A DNA stretch of 64,000 nucleotides from Leifsonia williamsii (GTDB lineage: Bacteria > Actinomycetota > Actinomycetes > Actinomycetales > Microbacteriaceae). The notes beneath the pieces were generated by a model. It saw only the letters and a list, made by a program, of their open reading frames with translations. It did no database searches and was not told the origin of the DNA. Positions 18,558 to 26,143 of this stretch are shown piece by piece. Both the position numbers and the translations under genes were made by a program. How positions within the stretch are numbered: the first letter of the stretch is position 1; each line of letters opens with the position of its first letter. The stretch is taken from assembly GCF_030433685.1 (NCBI RefSeq), contig NZ_JAROCF010000001.1, positions 2,480,001-2,544,000 of the forward strand, in the 5' to 3' direction.

Positions 18558-19364
18558 ATGGACCTCCACGAACGGTATACCCACGGCCACCACGAGAGCG
18601 TGCTGCGTTCGCACGAGTGGCGGACGCTCGAGAACTCCGGCGCCTACTTCGCCGGGCTGCTGCGGCCGGGGCTGAGCGTGCTCGACGTGGGGAGCGGGCC
18701 GGGGACGATCACGTTCGACCTGGCCCAGCGGGTCGCGCCGGGGACGGTGGTCGGCGTCGACTACAGCCACGACATCGTGGAGCACGCCAGGCGGTCCGCG
18801 GCGGAGCGGGGTGTCACGAACGTGCGGTTCGAGCAGGGCGACGCCTACGCGCTCGACGTCGCGGACGACACGTTCGACGTCGTGCACGCGCACCAGGTGC
18901 TCCAGCATGTCGGCGACCCGATCGCGGTGCTGCGCGAGTTCCGCCGTGTCACGCGCCCCGGCGGCATCGTCGTCGCGCGGGACGTCGACTGGGGCGGCAC
19001 CATGTGGGCGCCGCTGCTCCCTGGCCTCGGCGAGTGGATGCGCGTCAACCAGGCGGTGCAGCGCGCCAACGGCGGCGAGCCGTTCGCGGGCCGGCTGCTG
19101 CGGTCGTGGGCGCTGGAGGCGGGCTTCGCGCGGGTCGACAGCAGCGCCTCCATCTGGTGCTTCGCCTCCGACGAGGAGCGCCGCTGGTGGGGGGAGTCGT
19201 GGAGCGTGCGCGTCACCGAGTCGGACTTCGGCCGCCACGCCCGCGACGAGGGCATCGCAGACGACGCCGCCCTCGCGGAGATCTCGGCGGCCTGGCTGGA
19301 GTGGTCGCGCCACGCGAACGGCTGGTACGGCATGCCGCACGGGGAGATCGTCGCGCACGTGTGA
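18558..19364 (+). CDS. SAM-dependent methyltransferase (UbiE/class I)
   Basis: 268 residues. Class I methyltransferase fold: motif I VLDVGSGPGTITFDLA (about residues 45-60), acidic strand-2 end VVGVDYS, FEQGDAYALD, and motif DVVHAHQVLQHVGDP before the post-motif RVTRPGGIVVARD. The UbiE/Coq5-like arrangement suggests a small-molecule substrate, which is not identified. It stands alone between two promoters. The ArsR-type regulator downstream has its own control region. Confidence 0.88.
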   Translation: MDLHERYTHGHHESVLRSHEWRTLENSGAYFAGLLRPGLSVLDVGSGPGTITFDLAQRVAPGTVVGVDYSHDIVEHARRSAAERGVTNVRFEQGDAYALDVADDTFDVVHAHQVLQHVGDPIAVLREFRRVTRPGGIVVARDVDWGGTMWAPLLPGLGEWMRVNQAVQRANGGEPFAGRLLRSWALEAGFARVDSSASIWCFASDEERRWWGESWSVRVTESDFGRHARDEGIADDAALAEISAAWLEWSRHANGWYGMPHGEIVAHV

Positions 19365-19384
19365 GGGGCGGCGATGACGACACC

Positions 19385-19456
19385 GCAAAGGAACCATTGC
19401 AAAGAAACTGATGCAAAGACATCGATGCAAAGAAACAGTTGCAAAGATGCCTTTGC
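19385..19456 (+). repeat. 14-bp phased GCAAAG array ending in an inverted repeat
   Basis: GCAAAG occurs at 19385, 19399, 19413, 19427 and 19441, exactly 14 bp apart. The last copy also forms the left arm of TGCAAAG-ATGC-CTTTGCA (right arm at 19450-19456). The 8-bp fillers are mostly AT-rich and differ between copies. The array directly precedes and overlaps the promoter of the ArsR-type regulator, so it is best read as an operator array. Confidence 0.8.
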
Positions 19457-19473
19457 ATAGCTAACCTGGGGTC
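19439..19473 (+). promoter_or_regulatory. Promoter of ArsR-type gene, leaderless, overlapped by operator
   Basis: -35 TTGCAA (19439-19444), 17-bp spacer, -10 TAACCT (19462-19467), 6 nt, ATG at 19474. The TGCAAAG/CTTTGCA dyad fills the -35 and the first part of the spacer, so a protein bound there would block RNA polymerase. Confidence 0.65.
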
Positions 19474-20088
19474 ATGTCCGAAACCGACCCCACCACCGGC
19501 CACCTCTGGGACGACGCCCTCGACATGGCGGCGCTGCGCGCGCTCGCCCACCCGCTCCGCGTCGAGCTGATGAACGAGCTGTCCGACTTCGGGCCGGCCA
19601 CCGCGAGCACACTCGCCGAGCGGCTGGGGGAGTCGAGCGGCTCGACCAGCTACCACCTCCGTCAGCTCGCACGCCACGGCATCATCGTCGAGGACACGGA
19701 GCGCAACTCCGGCCGCGAGCGCTGGTGGAAGATGGCCCCGGGCGGCGTCACGATCGGCTCGCCGGAGACGCTGGCCTCGCCGGCCGGCCGCGAGGCGAAC
19801 GAGCTCGTGTCGCACGCCTGGCACCAGAACAACGAGCGCCGGTTGAGCAGCTTCCTGCGCCGGGGCATCGAGACCTTCGGCATGGAATGGATGGAGGCGA
19901 GCACGCTCTCCACCGCCCACCTCGAGTTGACGCGCGAGCAGCTGGTCGAATTCGGCCGCGAGTACTACGCGCTGCAGACCCGCCTCAAGGAGAAGTGGGC
20001 CGCCGACGGCGAGGCGGAGCCCGGCGACCGCAAGCGCGTGCAGGTCCAGTTCAACGCCTTCCCGCTGGTCGAGCAGGAGGACCGGTGA
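19474..20088 (+). CDS. ArsR-type helix-turn-helix transcriptional regulator
   Basis: 204 residues. The N-terminal winged helix-turn-helix (about 18-85) reads LRALAHPLRVELMNEL, then ASTLAERLGESSGSTSYHLR, which is ArsR/HTH_20-like. No metal-binding cysteine pair is visible, so it is not a classical metal sensor. The C-terminal 100 residues are helical, of the kind found in one-component drug/efflux regulators. The array of GCAAAG repeats covers its promoter, pointing to autoregulation. The MFS exporter gene starts in its stop codon (TGATG), so the regulator very probably controls that pump. Confidence 0.87.
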   Translation: MSETDPTTGHLWDDALDMAALRALAHPLRVELMNELSDFGPATASTLAERLGESSGSTSYHLRQLARHGIIVEDTERNSGRERWWKMAPGGVTIGSPETLASPAGREANELVSHAWHQNNERRLSSFLRRGIETFGMEWMEASTLSTAHLELTREQLVEFGREYYALQTRLKEKWAADGEAEPGDRKRVQVQFNAFPLVEQEDR

Positions 20089-21353
20089 TGGCCTCTCGCC
20101 TGGGCGCCGGCTTCGGGAGGCTGTGGACCGCCGCAATCGCGAGCAACCTCGCCGACGGCATCCTCCGCACGGCCGTCCCGCTGATCGGCACGACGCTGAC
20201 CCGCGACCCGGCGCTCATCGCCGGGCTGACCGCCGTGACCTTCCTGCCATGGCTGCTCTTCGGCATCCCCGCCGGCATGCTCCTCGACCGGGTCGACCGC
20301 AGGGTCGCGATGGCGGCGGCGAACGGCCTCCGCTTCGCCGTCGCCGCCGCACTCGCGCTGCTGACCGCCGCGGGCGGGCTCACGATCTGGTGGCTCTACG
20401 TCGCGGTCCTCGTCTTCGGGCTGGGAGAGACCGTCTTCGACAACGCGACGACGACGGTGGTGCCGAGCCTGGTCACCCGGTCACAGCTGGACCGGGCGAA
20501 CGGCCGGATGCAGTCGGCTGAGATCGTGGTGCAGAACTTCATCGCGACTCCCGTCGCCGGCTTCCTGTTCGCGGTCGCCCTGGTGCTGCCCGTATGGCTG
20601 ACCGGTGCCGGGTTCCTGATCGCGGGCCTGCTCGCGCTCAGCATCCCGGCGGCCGCCGCCCACGCGCACGACCTCGCGGCAGAGGGGGGAGCTTCGCAGC
20701 CCCGGCCGAGGTTCGGTGCGGTGGTCGGCTTCCTCGTCCATCACCGGTTCCTGCGCGCGATGATCGTGCTCACCTCCCTGACGGCGTCGGCGCTCGCCTT
20801 CGCGCAGGGAAGCGTGGTGCTCCTGCTGCTGCAGACCTTCACGGTGCCCGCTGCCTTGATCGGCGTGATCACCGCGGGCGTCGGCGTCGGCGCTCTCGTC
20901 GGCGCGCTGGTGTCGAGCAGCCTCGTGGCGCGCTTCGGTCGCGGCCGCGTGATGTTCTGGTCGGTGCTCGTCAGCGGTGTCGGCATCCTGGGCGTCGGCG
21001 TGACCTCGAACGTGGCGATCGCCGTCTCGTCCTACGCGATCGGGGCCTTCGGCGTCGCGGTCTGGAACGTGCCGTGGGGCGCGCTGCGCCAGGCGCTCGT
21101 GCCGAACGCCATGCTCGGTCGGGCCATGGGCATCGTCCGCACCATCGGCTGGGGGCTCACCCCGATCGCCACCGTGCTCGGCGGGTTCGTCGCCCGCATC
21201 GACCTCCGGCTGCCGTTCGTCATCGGCGGCGGCGCCGTGGTCGTCCTCACCCTGGTCGCGACCCGGCTGCTGCTGGGCGCCGACCGCCACGTGCCGCGTG
21301 ATGACGCGGCACCCGCCATCGAGATCCCCGTCGGAGAAGGAAGGGCATCATGA
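20088..21353 (+). CDS. MFS transporter (EntS/MFS_3-like efflux pump)
   Basis: 421 residues, twelve predicted membrane segments. Major facilitator of the EntS/MFS_3 group, usually drug or siderophore export. Seen: helix-1 start FGRLWTAAIASNLADGILRTA, with a conserved Asp, and the loop 2-3 motif GMLLDRVDRRVAM. Start ATG 20088 overlaps the regulator stop by one base; a longer reading from 19725 lies inside the regulator gene. Its stop in turn overlaps a 60-residue ORF (ATGA), giving a three-gene coupled operon. Substrate unknown. Confidence 0.88.
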   Translation: MASRLGAGFGRLWTAAIASNLADGILRTAVPLIGTTLTRDPALIAGLTAVTFLPWLLFGIPAGMLLDRVDRRVAMAAANGLRFAVAAALALLTAAGGLTIWWLYVAVLVFGLGETVFDNATTTVVPSLVTRSQLDRANGRMQSAEIVVQNFIATPVAGFLFAVALVLPVWLTGAGFLIAGLLALSIPAAAAHAHDLAAEGGASQPRPRFGAVVGFLVHHRFLRAMIVLTSLTASALAFAQGSVVLLLLQTFTVPAALIGVITAGVGVGALVGALVSSSLVARFGRGRVMFWSVLVSGVGILGVGVTSNVAIAVSSYAIGAFGVAVWNVPWGALRQALVPNAMLGRAMGIVRTIGWGLTPIATVLGGFVARIDLRLPFVIGGGAVVVLTLVATRLLLGADRHVPRDDAAPAIEIPVGEGRAS

Positions 21354-21532
21354 CCGCCTTCGCAGCACCCGTCCGCCGCCCGTTCTCGCACCGGATCGCG
21401 CTCCGCGCCGGCCGCGCCCTCACCACGTGGGGAGCGCGCGCGCCACGGCCGCAGCACGACGCCGAGCGCGTCTCCACGATGGAGGCCGCCCGCGATCACG
21501 CCGCTCGCACGCTGCCGCAGCTGCCGCGCTGA
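21350..21532 (+). CDS. Small Arg-rich hypothetical protein
   Basis: 60 residues, basic, no membrane segment. Starts in the MFS stop codon (ATGA), so it would be translated by coupling. Short Arg/Ala-rich proteins of the type RIALRAGRALTTWG are common beside transporter genes in Microbacteriaceae, but no function is known. The coding call rests on the 4-bp overlap and that resemblance. Confidence 0.5.
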   Translation: MTAFAAPVRRPFSHRIALRAGRALTTWGARAPRPQHDAERVSTMEAARDHAARTLPQLPR

Positions 21533-21568
21533 CGGCCGCTCGATCGCGGCGGCCGGGTGGAGGCGCGC

Positions 21569-21835
21569 TCAGACCTCGCCGAAGTCGCCAGCGTCGGTCT
21601 CGACCGTCTGGGTGATGGTGGCGGAGTCCTCGGCCGGGTTGTAGCGGATGACCGTGCCGTCGTCGAGCTCGACGACCGGCTTGCCCTCCAGCCAGGTGAG
21701 CGTCCAGCTCCAGCCGGCGGTGTCCACGTCGGTGGCGACCAGCTCCTCCTCGACGGTGGAGACGGCGTAGCCGACCACCTCCGGCAGGTTGGCGGGGGCC
21801 TGCTCGCCGACGGCCCAGCGGGTTCCGAGCTGCAT
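21569..21835 (-). CDS. Hypothetical acidic protein, coupled to GNAT gene
   Basis: 88 residues from ATG 21835. Acidic, predicted mainly beta, with WTLTWLEGKPVVELDDGTVI and a C-terminus rich in Thr/Glu/Asp. Not recognised. The start codon overlaps the stop of the upstream acetyltransferase gene by one base (TGATG), which sets the start; a longer in-frame reading to 21946 would overlap the acetyltransferase gene. Last gene of the valS-GNAT-GNAT series on this strand. Confidence 0.7.
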   Translation of the reverse strand: MQLGTRWAVGEQAPANLPEVVGYAVSTVEEELVATDVDTAGWSWTLTWLEGKPVVELDDGTVIRYNPAEDSATITQTVETDAGDFGEV

Positions 21836-22296
21836 CAGGCGCTCCGCTCCGCCGCGAGCGGCATCTCGTAGGTGACCCACTGGGTGCGCTCGGCCACGCT
21901 GTCGTACACGCGCTGCGCGTCCGCGTTGTCGTTCGCGGTGATCCACTGCACGACGCCGAGGCCGCGCTGCTGGGCCAGCGAGCGCGCGTGCTCCAGCAGA
22001 GCTGTGCCGACGCCGTGCTGGCGGGCGTCCTCGGCGACGAACAGGTCGTCGACGAAGAGCCCGCGGTCGCCCTCCAGCGGCCGCGCGAACTCACGCACGT
22101 GGGCGAGCCCGACGATGCGGTCGCCGTCGACCGCCACGTAGCCGCTCTCCTCGTGCTCGGGAGACGTCAGCCACGACCAGAGCAGCAGCGCCTTCTGATC
22201 GGTCAGCTCGGTGTCGTAGAACTTCGCGTACTCACCGTAGAGATCCAGCCAGGTGAAGAAATCGCCGTCCCTGACCGGTCGGATCTCGATCGACAT
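21835..22296 (-). CDS. GNAT-family N-acetyltransferase (copy 1)
   Basis: 153 residues from ATG 22296, preceded by GGAGGG. Acetyl-CoA-dependent transferase fold: VGLAHVREF strand, FVDDLFVAEDARQHGVGTAL (the Q/RxxGxG acetyl-CoA loop), then WITANDNADAQRVYDSV. Substrate unknown. It is a clear paralogue of the next upstream gene: DFFTWLDLY, LLLWSWL, HVREF.RPL, DDLFV and QWITA.DN align throughout. The two are separated by 43 bp. Confidence 0.88.
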   Translation of the reverse strand: MSIEIRPVRDGDFFTWLDLYGEYAKFYDTELTDQKALLLWSWLTSPEHEESGYVAVDGDRIVGLAHVREFARPLEGDRGLFVDDLFVAEDARQHGVGTALLEHARSLAQQRGLGVVQWITANDNADAQRVYDSVAERTQWVTYEMPLAAERSA

Positions 22297-22339
22297 GGGT
22301 CCCTCCGTTCGCCGTGTCTCGACCATATCCCGTCCCCGA

Positions 22340-22786
22340 TCAGGGGACGAGGTCGTAGGTCACCCACTTGGTCTTCTCGGCGACCGCGTCGTAGAGCCGC
22401 CGGGCTGTCTCGTTGTCCTTGGCGGTGATCCACCGGACGACCGTGAGGCCGCGCTCCTTCGCCGTCTCCTTCAGCTGCGTGAGGAGGGCCGTGCCGGCCC
22501 CCGCCCCGCGCGCGTCGGGCGTCACGAAGAGGTCGTCGAGGTACAGGCCCTTGCTGCCGTCGAGCGGCCGGACGAACTCCCGCACGTGGGCCAGCCCGAT
22601 CGGGGTGCCCTCCTCATCGACGGCGAAGTAGGCCTCCAGCTCGTTCTCCGGGTCGGAGATCCAGCTCCAGACCAGCAGCGCCTTCTCGTCGGTGACCGGC
22701 TGCTCGTAGAACTCGCCGTACCCCGCGTAGAGGTCGAGCCAGGTGAAGAACTCGTTGTCCTCCACACGCCTGACCGTAGCCGTCAT
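22340..22786 (-). CDS. GNAT-family N-acetyltransferase (copy 2)
   Basis: 148 residues. Same architecture as the neighbouring copy: EFFTWLDLYAGYGEFYEQ, LLVWSWISD, GLAHVREFVRPL, YLDDLFVTPDARGAGAGTAL, and RWITAKDNETARRLYD. The acetyl-CoA loop is RGAGAG. Start ATG 22786 with AGGAGG and a 4-bp ATGA overlap with the valS stop, so it is read from the valS transcript. The tandem pair most likely arose by duplication. Substrate unknown. Confidence 0.88.
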   Translation of the reverse strand: MTATVRRVEDNEFFTWLDLYAGYGEFYEQPVTDEKALLVWSWISDPENELEAYFAVDEEGTPIGLAHVREFVRPLDGSKGLYLDDLFVTPDARGAGAGTALLTQLKETAKERGLTVVRWITAKDNETARRLYDAVAEKTKWVTYDLVP

Positions 22787-25395
22787 CGTTCCTCCTCGCT
22801 CGGGGCCTGAGCAAGCAGAATATCGGTCACGGTCAGCTCGTCGGCGGAGGCGAACCGCAGTTCCGCGATTCTGCCGACCGAGCGGAGGTCGCCGGCGGCC
22901 GCCTCGACGGCCGCGATCTCGTCGGCGGGGCCGGAGATCACGGCGGAGTCGACGGGCGTGCGCTGCGAGGCCTTCGCGGCGGTCTTCGCTCCGCGAACAC
23001 CGGTGAGGGCGCGACCGACGGTCGCAAGGACCTTCCGCGTGTCGGGCCAGTCGGCGGAGGCCGTCTCGGCGGCCTGCGGCCAGTCGGCGACGTGCACGGA
23101 GCCCTCCTCGAACCAGCTCCACGCCTCCTCGGTGGCGAAGGGCAGCACGGGGGCGAACAGCCGGAGGAACGCGGACAGCGCGACCCGGAGGGCCACGACC
23201 GCGGAGGCCTGCTCCGGAGTGGCCTCGCCGTACGCGCGCTCCTTCACGAGCTCGAGGTAGTCGTCGCAGAACGTCCAGAAGAACGTCTCCGCGACCTCCA
23301 GCGCCCGGGCGTGGTCGTAGTTCTCGAGCGCGGCCGTGGCGTCGGCGATCACCTCGGCCAGGTTCTGCAGCATGCTGCGGTCGAGTGGCGCGGTGACGAG
23401 CGCCAGGTCGAGCGCGGCGGGCGCCTCGAAGCCGAGGATGAACTTCGCCGCGTTGAGGACCTTGATCGCCAGGCGGCGGCCGATCTTGATCTGCGTCGGG
23501 TTCTGCGGGTCGAAGGCCGCGTCGGTGCCGAGCCGCGAGGAGGCCGCCCAGTAGCGCACGGCGTCCGAGCCGTGCTTCTCGAGGATGTCGGCGGGCGTGA
23601 CGACGTTGCCCTTCGACTTCGACATCTTCTTGCGGTCGGGGTCGACGATGAAGCCGGAGATGGCGGCGTTGCGCCACGGCGCGACATCGCTCTCGAGCTT
23701 CGAGCGGAGGAGCGTCGAGAACAGCCAGGTGCGGATGATGTCCTGCCCCTGCGGCCGCAGGTCGAACGGGAACACCGCGCCGAACAGCTCGTCGTCGCGC
23801 TGCCAGCCGCCGGCCAGTTGCGGGGTGAGCGAGGAGGTCATCCAGGTGTCCATCACGTCGTGCTCGCCGACGAAGCCGCCGGCGTGACCGCGCTGCGCCT
23901 CGTCGAAGCCCGGCGCGGTGTCGGAGGACGGGTCGACCGGGAGCATCCCCTCGGTCGGCAGGATCGGCTGGTCGAAGACCGGGTTGCCGTCGCCGTCGAG
24001 CGGGTACCAGACCGGGATCGGCACGCCGAAGAAGCGCTGGCGCGAGATCAGCCAGTCGCCGGTGAGGCCGCCGACCCAGTTCTCGTACCGCACGCGCATG
24101 AAGTCGGGGTGCCAGCCCAGCTCGCGGCCGAGCTCGATCAGGCGGGCGCGGAGCGCCTCGTCGCGGGCGCCGTTCTTGACGTACCACTGCCGGGTCGAGA
24201 CGATCTCGAGCGGCTTGTCGCCCTTCTCGAAGAACTTGACCGGGTGCTGGATGGGCTTGGGGTCGCCGATGAGGTCGCCGGAGGCGCGCAGCAGTTCCAC
24301 CACGGCCTGCTTGGCCGAGAACACCGTCTTGCCGGCGAGCTGCGCGTACGCCTCGCGTCCCTCGGCCGACTCGATGGCCGACGGAGGCTCGCTGAGGATG
24401 CGGCCGTCGAAGCCGATGATCGCGCGGTTCGGGAGGTCGAGCTCGCGCCACCAGGTGACGTCGGTGATGTCGCCGAAGGTGCAGATCATCGCGATGCCGG
24501 TGCCCTTGTCGGGCTGGGCGAGATGGTGGGCCACGACCGGCACCTCCACGCCGAAGACGGGCGTGCGGACGGTCTGGCCGAACAGCCCCTGGTAGCGCTC
24601 GTCGTCCGGGTGCGCGACCAGGGCGACGCACGCGGGCAGCAGCTCCGGGCGGGTGGTCTCGATGTACACCGGGCCGTCGGCGCCGTGGAAGGCGACGCGG
24701 TGGTAGGCGCTCGGCTGCTCGCGGTCCTCGAGCTCGGCCTGGGCGACCGCGGTGCGGAAGGTGATGTCCCACAGGGTCGGCGCCTGCGCCTGGTACGCCT
24801 CGCCGCGCTCGATGTTGCGCAGGAACGCCAGCTGGGAGGTGCGGATGGAGTCCTGCCCGATGGTCCGGTAGGTCTGCGACCAGTCGACCGAGAGGCCGAG
24901 GCTGCGCCAGAGCGCCTCGAACTGCTTCTCGTCCTCCTCGGTGAGCCGCTCGCACAGCTCGATGAAGTTGCGGCGCGAGATCGGCTTCTGGTCGGCCGCC
25001 TTGGTGCTCTTGTTGTCGCCGCCCTCGAACGGAGGCACGAAGTCGGGCTCGTACGGCAGCGACGGGTCGCAGCGCACGCCGTAGTAGTTCTGCACGCGGC
25101 GCTCGGTCGGGAGGCCGTTGTCGTCCCAACCCATCGGGTAGAACACGTGCTCGCCGCGCATGCGGTGGAACCGCGCGACGACGTCGGTGTGCGTGTAGCT
25201 GAAGACGTGGCCGATGTGCAGCGATCCGGAGGCCGTGGGCGGGGGAGTGTCGATGGAGTAGACCCCGTCGCGGCCGGCGGCGAGGGCGCCGTCGCGGTCG
25301 AAGCGGAAGGTGCCGTCGGCCTGCCAGTGGTCGCCCCACTTGGCTTCCAGTCCTTCGAGGGCGGGCTTGTCGGGCACGGGGCCGAAGGCGCTCAT
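22783..25395 (-). CDS. valS: Valyl-tRNA synthetase, archaeal-like type
   Basis: 870 residues. Class I synthetase charging tRNA-Val. HIGH motif in TPPPTASGSLHIGHVFSYT, KMSKS motif in RKKMSKSKGNVVTPADIL, editing domain with TTRPELLPACVALVAHP. The HIGH-region wording and the lack of a C-terminal coiled-coil arm are features of the archaeal/rickettsial-type ValRS rather than the E. coli type (951 aa). CGGAGAA precedes the ATG. Its promoter lies at about 25460. The GNAT pair follows in the same transcript. No T-box was found in the 65-nt leader. Confidence 0.95.
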   Translation of the reverse strand: MSAFGPVPDKPALEGLEAKWGDHWQADGTFRFDRDGALAAGRDGVYSIDTPPPTASGSLHIGHVFSYTHTDVVARFHRMRGEHVFYPMGWDDNGLPTERRVQNYYGVRCDPSLPYEPDFVPPFEGGDNKSTKAADQKPISRRNFIELCERLTEEDEKQFEALWRSLGLSVDWSQTYRTIGQDSIRTSQLAFLRNIERGEAYQAQAPTLWDITFRTAVAQAELEDREQPSAYHRVAFHGADGPVYIETTRPELLPACVALVAHPDDERYQGLFGQTVRTPVFGVEVPVVAHHLAQPDKGTGIAMICTFGDITDVTWWRELDLPNRAIIGFDGRILSEPPSAIESAEGREAYAQLAGKTVFSAKQAVVELLRASGDLIGDPKPIQHPVKFFEKGDKPLEIVSTRQWYVKNGARDEALRARLIELGRELGWHPDFMRVRYENWVGGLTGDWLISRQRFFGVPIPVWYPLDGDGNPVFDQPILPTEGMLPVDPSSDTAPGFDEAQRGHAGGFVGEHDVMDTWMTSSLTPQLAGGWQRDDELFGAVFPFDLRPQGQDIIRTWLFSTLLRSKLESDVAPWRNAAISGFIVDPDRKKMSKSKGNVVTPADILEKHGSDAVRYWAASSRLGTDAAFDPQNPTQIKIGRRLAIKVLNAAKFILGFEAPAALDLALVTAPLDRSMLQNLAEVIADATAALENYDHARALEVAETFFWTFCDDYLELVKERAYGEATPEQASAVVALRVALSAFLRLFAPVLPFATEEAWSWFEEGSVHVADWPQAAETASADWPDTRKVLATVGRALTGVRGAKTAAKASQRTPVDSAVISGPADEIAAVEAAAGDLRSVGRIAELRFASADELTVTDILLAQAPSEEER

Positions 25396-25458
25396 GGTTC
25401 TCCGATCGATATGTGCGGCACCGTGTCCTCGAGGTGCCTGAGTATGGGGATCCCTCCC

Positions 25459-25464
25459 AGGCTA
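25459..25464 (-). promoter_or_regulatory. Putative -10 box of valS (TAGCCT)
   Basis: Minus-strand TAGCCT 64 bp before the ATG. The leader contains a small GGCACC/GGTGCC hairpin (25407-25432). Confidence 0.45.
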
Positions 25465-25481
25465 CCCGAGAGCACGGTGCC

Positions 25482-25546
25482 GCCGCCGATCAGACCTCGT
25501 CGACGATGGGCGCCCTCCTCGCCGCGACGAGCGACGCGACGAGGGT
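25482..25546 (-). pseudogene. Orphan copy of the MHS-transporter gene 3' end (direct repeat A)
   Basis: The 56 bp at 25482-25537 match 27525-27580 (the end of the MHS transporter gene plus 8 bp) with one difference at 25508. That change is synonymous (Pro CCC against CCG). The encoded tail ASLVAARRAPIVDEV and the stop are identical. The three codons before it still match in protein (TLV) but differ at third positions; beyond about 25546 similarity stops. No gene is left here. It forms one border of the ATPase/DUF4276 cassette. Confidence 0.8.
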
Positions 25547-25561
25547 GGCTCGTGGGCCCAC

Positions 25562-26143
25562 CTATGTTGAAATCAGTTGTCCGATCGCATCCACGAGCCG
25601 AGCGAAAGACCGGGACCGCTTCGTGGCGGTGTCCACGTCGATGAGAGATGCGTAGCGTTTTTGGTCGACTGACTCCGAGTAGACCCCATTGATCAGAAGC
25701 GACGCAAAGTGGTTTTTGGGGCCTTTGAGAAGTTCAGGATTTGTCTGGAACTGTGCGTCTGGCTTGACCGCCTCGCGTCCCGCCATGGTGTCGATCGACG
25801 CCAGGAACCAAGCTTCGAACTCCCGAACCGCGGGAGCGACGAGCACCCGGCGATGGGACACGCACTCGGATGCTCGCGCCTCAAGGTCGCTGGCAAGTTG
25901 CTCGGGGTCGTCGTCGTCGCTGTCGAGGACCACCAGCACGGATTCATGTGCGACAGAGACGAGCTGAAGCGCCCGTTCATAATCACTGAATCTAGGCGAG
26001 AACCTCCCGCGCTTGACTCTCATCGGTGAGTGTTGCGGAACAATGTCGAACCTTCCGTACGCCTCGCGCGCGACTCTGGCGACCAGCGACGGCATTGCCA
26101 GGACTTCGCCGTGGCCCTCCACGATCAATCCCAACGAATTCAA
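25562..26143 (-). CDS. DUF4276-family protein, TOPRIM-like putative nuclease partner
   Basis: 193 residues. Matches the DUF4276 pattern. An N-terminal strand ends in an acidic motif, LIVEGHGE, and is followed about 65 residues later by VLVVLDSDDDD; Glu plus DxD is the layout of TOPRIM metal sites in OLD-family and related nucleases. A conserved-looking APAVREFEAWFLAS follows. The start is TTG 26143, fixed by a 4-bp TTGA overlap with the ATPase stop. DUF4276 genes commonly pair with AAA ATPases in defence islands (family knowledge). Nuclease activity is inferred, not shown. Composition is clearly less GC-rich than the flanks. Confidence 0.78.
   Translation of the reverse strand: MNSLGLIVEGHGEVLAMPSLVARVAREAYGRFDIVPQHSPMRVKRGRFSPRFSDYERALQLVSVAHESVLVVLDSDDDDPEQLASDLEARASECVSHRRVLVAPAVREFEAWFLASIDTMAGREAVKPDAQFQTNPELLKGPKNHFASLLINGVYSESVDQKRYASLIDVDTATKRSRSFARLVDAIGQLIST

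Noticed and set aside
25413..25655. Small plus-strand gene across the repeat A region
   Set aside because: The 80-residue reading has no ribosome site and crosses the valS promoter, repeat A and the end of the DUF4276 gene.
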